A DNA stretch of 29,332 nucleotides from Silene noctiflora (Eukaryota > Streptophyta > Magnoliopsida > Caryophyllales > Caryophyllaceae), in NCBI GenBank assembly GCA_009801015.1, contig VHZZ01003842.1:65547-94878 (forward strand), written 5' to 3'. This document shows positions 29,264 to 29,332 of the stretch, piece by piece; position 1 is the stretch's first letter, and each line of letters opens with the position of its first letter. The notes under the pieces were generated by a model that was given only the letters and a program-made list of their open reading frames with translations, did not search any database and was not told the origin of the DNA. The translations under genes were made by a program, and so were the position numbers.

Positions 29264-29332
29264 AAATGGGGCCGAAACCCAAACTATTTAACAAAATGGG
29301 GCGGGTTTGAAACTATTTACCGTAAATGGGTC
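29264..29332. repeat. 30-bp tandem repeat running off the right edge
   Basis: The word aaatggg recurs at 29264, 29294 and 29324, exactly 30 nt apart, and each complete unit ends aaactattta(a/c)c. The unit interior reads gccgaaaccc in the first copy and gcgggtttg in the second. The array is cut by the window end. Confidence 0.75.

Larger units (their letters stand above)
27663..29332. other. Upstream region of GLI1: promoter followed by a cluster of repeats
   Basis: The first ~250 nt hold the GLI1 leader, TATA box and W-box hexamers. From about 27994 to the right edge the DNA is almost a continuous row of small repeats: two fold-back elements, a retrotransposon fragment, a MITE and a tandem repeat at the window edge. 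No host gene is seen. Confidence 0.6.

Overview
This is a plant nuclear window, AT-rich, with spliced genes that have GT-AG introns, pyrimidine-rich leaders and several small transposable elements. The proteins are closest to those of core eudicots. The dispersed words 'tactccgta' and 'gagacggtcttac', together with the repeat types, suggest Caryophyllales (Amaranthaceae-like, for example spinach or beet relatives). That assignment is an impression from memory and was not tested. Eight N bases show it is a draft assembly.

Layout from left to right: (1) a single-exon ORF for a domesticated hAT transposase with a BED zinc finger (785-2851, +); (2) an 11-exon gene for a plastid-type alpha/beta hydrolase, reconstructed exon by exon to 378 aa (4092-8747, +); (3) a 23-exon gene for a CLU/TPR protein of the REDUCED CHLOROPLAST COVERAGE family, reconstructed to 1,628 aa (11370-22678, +); (4) a 4-exon gene for cytosolic glycerol kinase (GLI1/NHO1), reconstructed to 523 aa (27662-24229, -), convergent with gene 3. 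Every splice junction used for genes 2-4 keeps the reading frame, and the protein lengths agree with my recollection of the Arabidopsis relatives.

The genes are not an operon and share no obvious pathway. Gene 2 is probably plastid-targeted, gene 3 belongs to a family that sets chloroplast compartment size, and gene 4 feeds glycerol into glycerol-3-phosphate. This is ordinary plant gene order.

The less ordinary content lies in and between the introns. Intron 1 of the glycerol kinase gene is a four-unit degenerate tandem array whose unit includes the first ~40 coding bases of exon 2. A 79-bp tandem duplication copies the end and splice donor of exon 10 in the REC-like gene. Four Stowaway-type MITEs are present, two of them 91-bp relatives whose arms have diverged while staying self-complementary. 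Two further fold-back elements (about 145 and 400 bp), three SINE-like pieces, an inverted pair of TTCAGT-rich repeats around the REC promoter, a decayed Ty1/copia gag fragment and a 30-bp tandem repeat cut by the window edge complete the picture. I found no evidence for an entirely new gene system. The best novelty candidates are the exon-derived intronic array, the duplicated splice site, and the hydrolase that keeps Asp and His but has no recognisable nucleophile.
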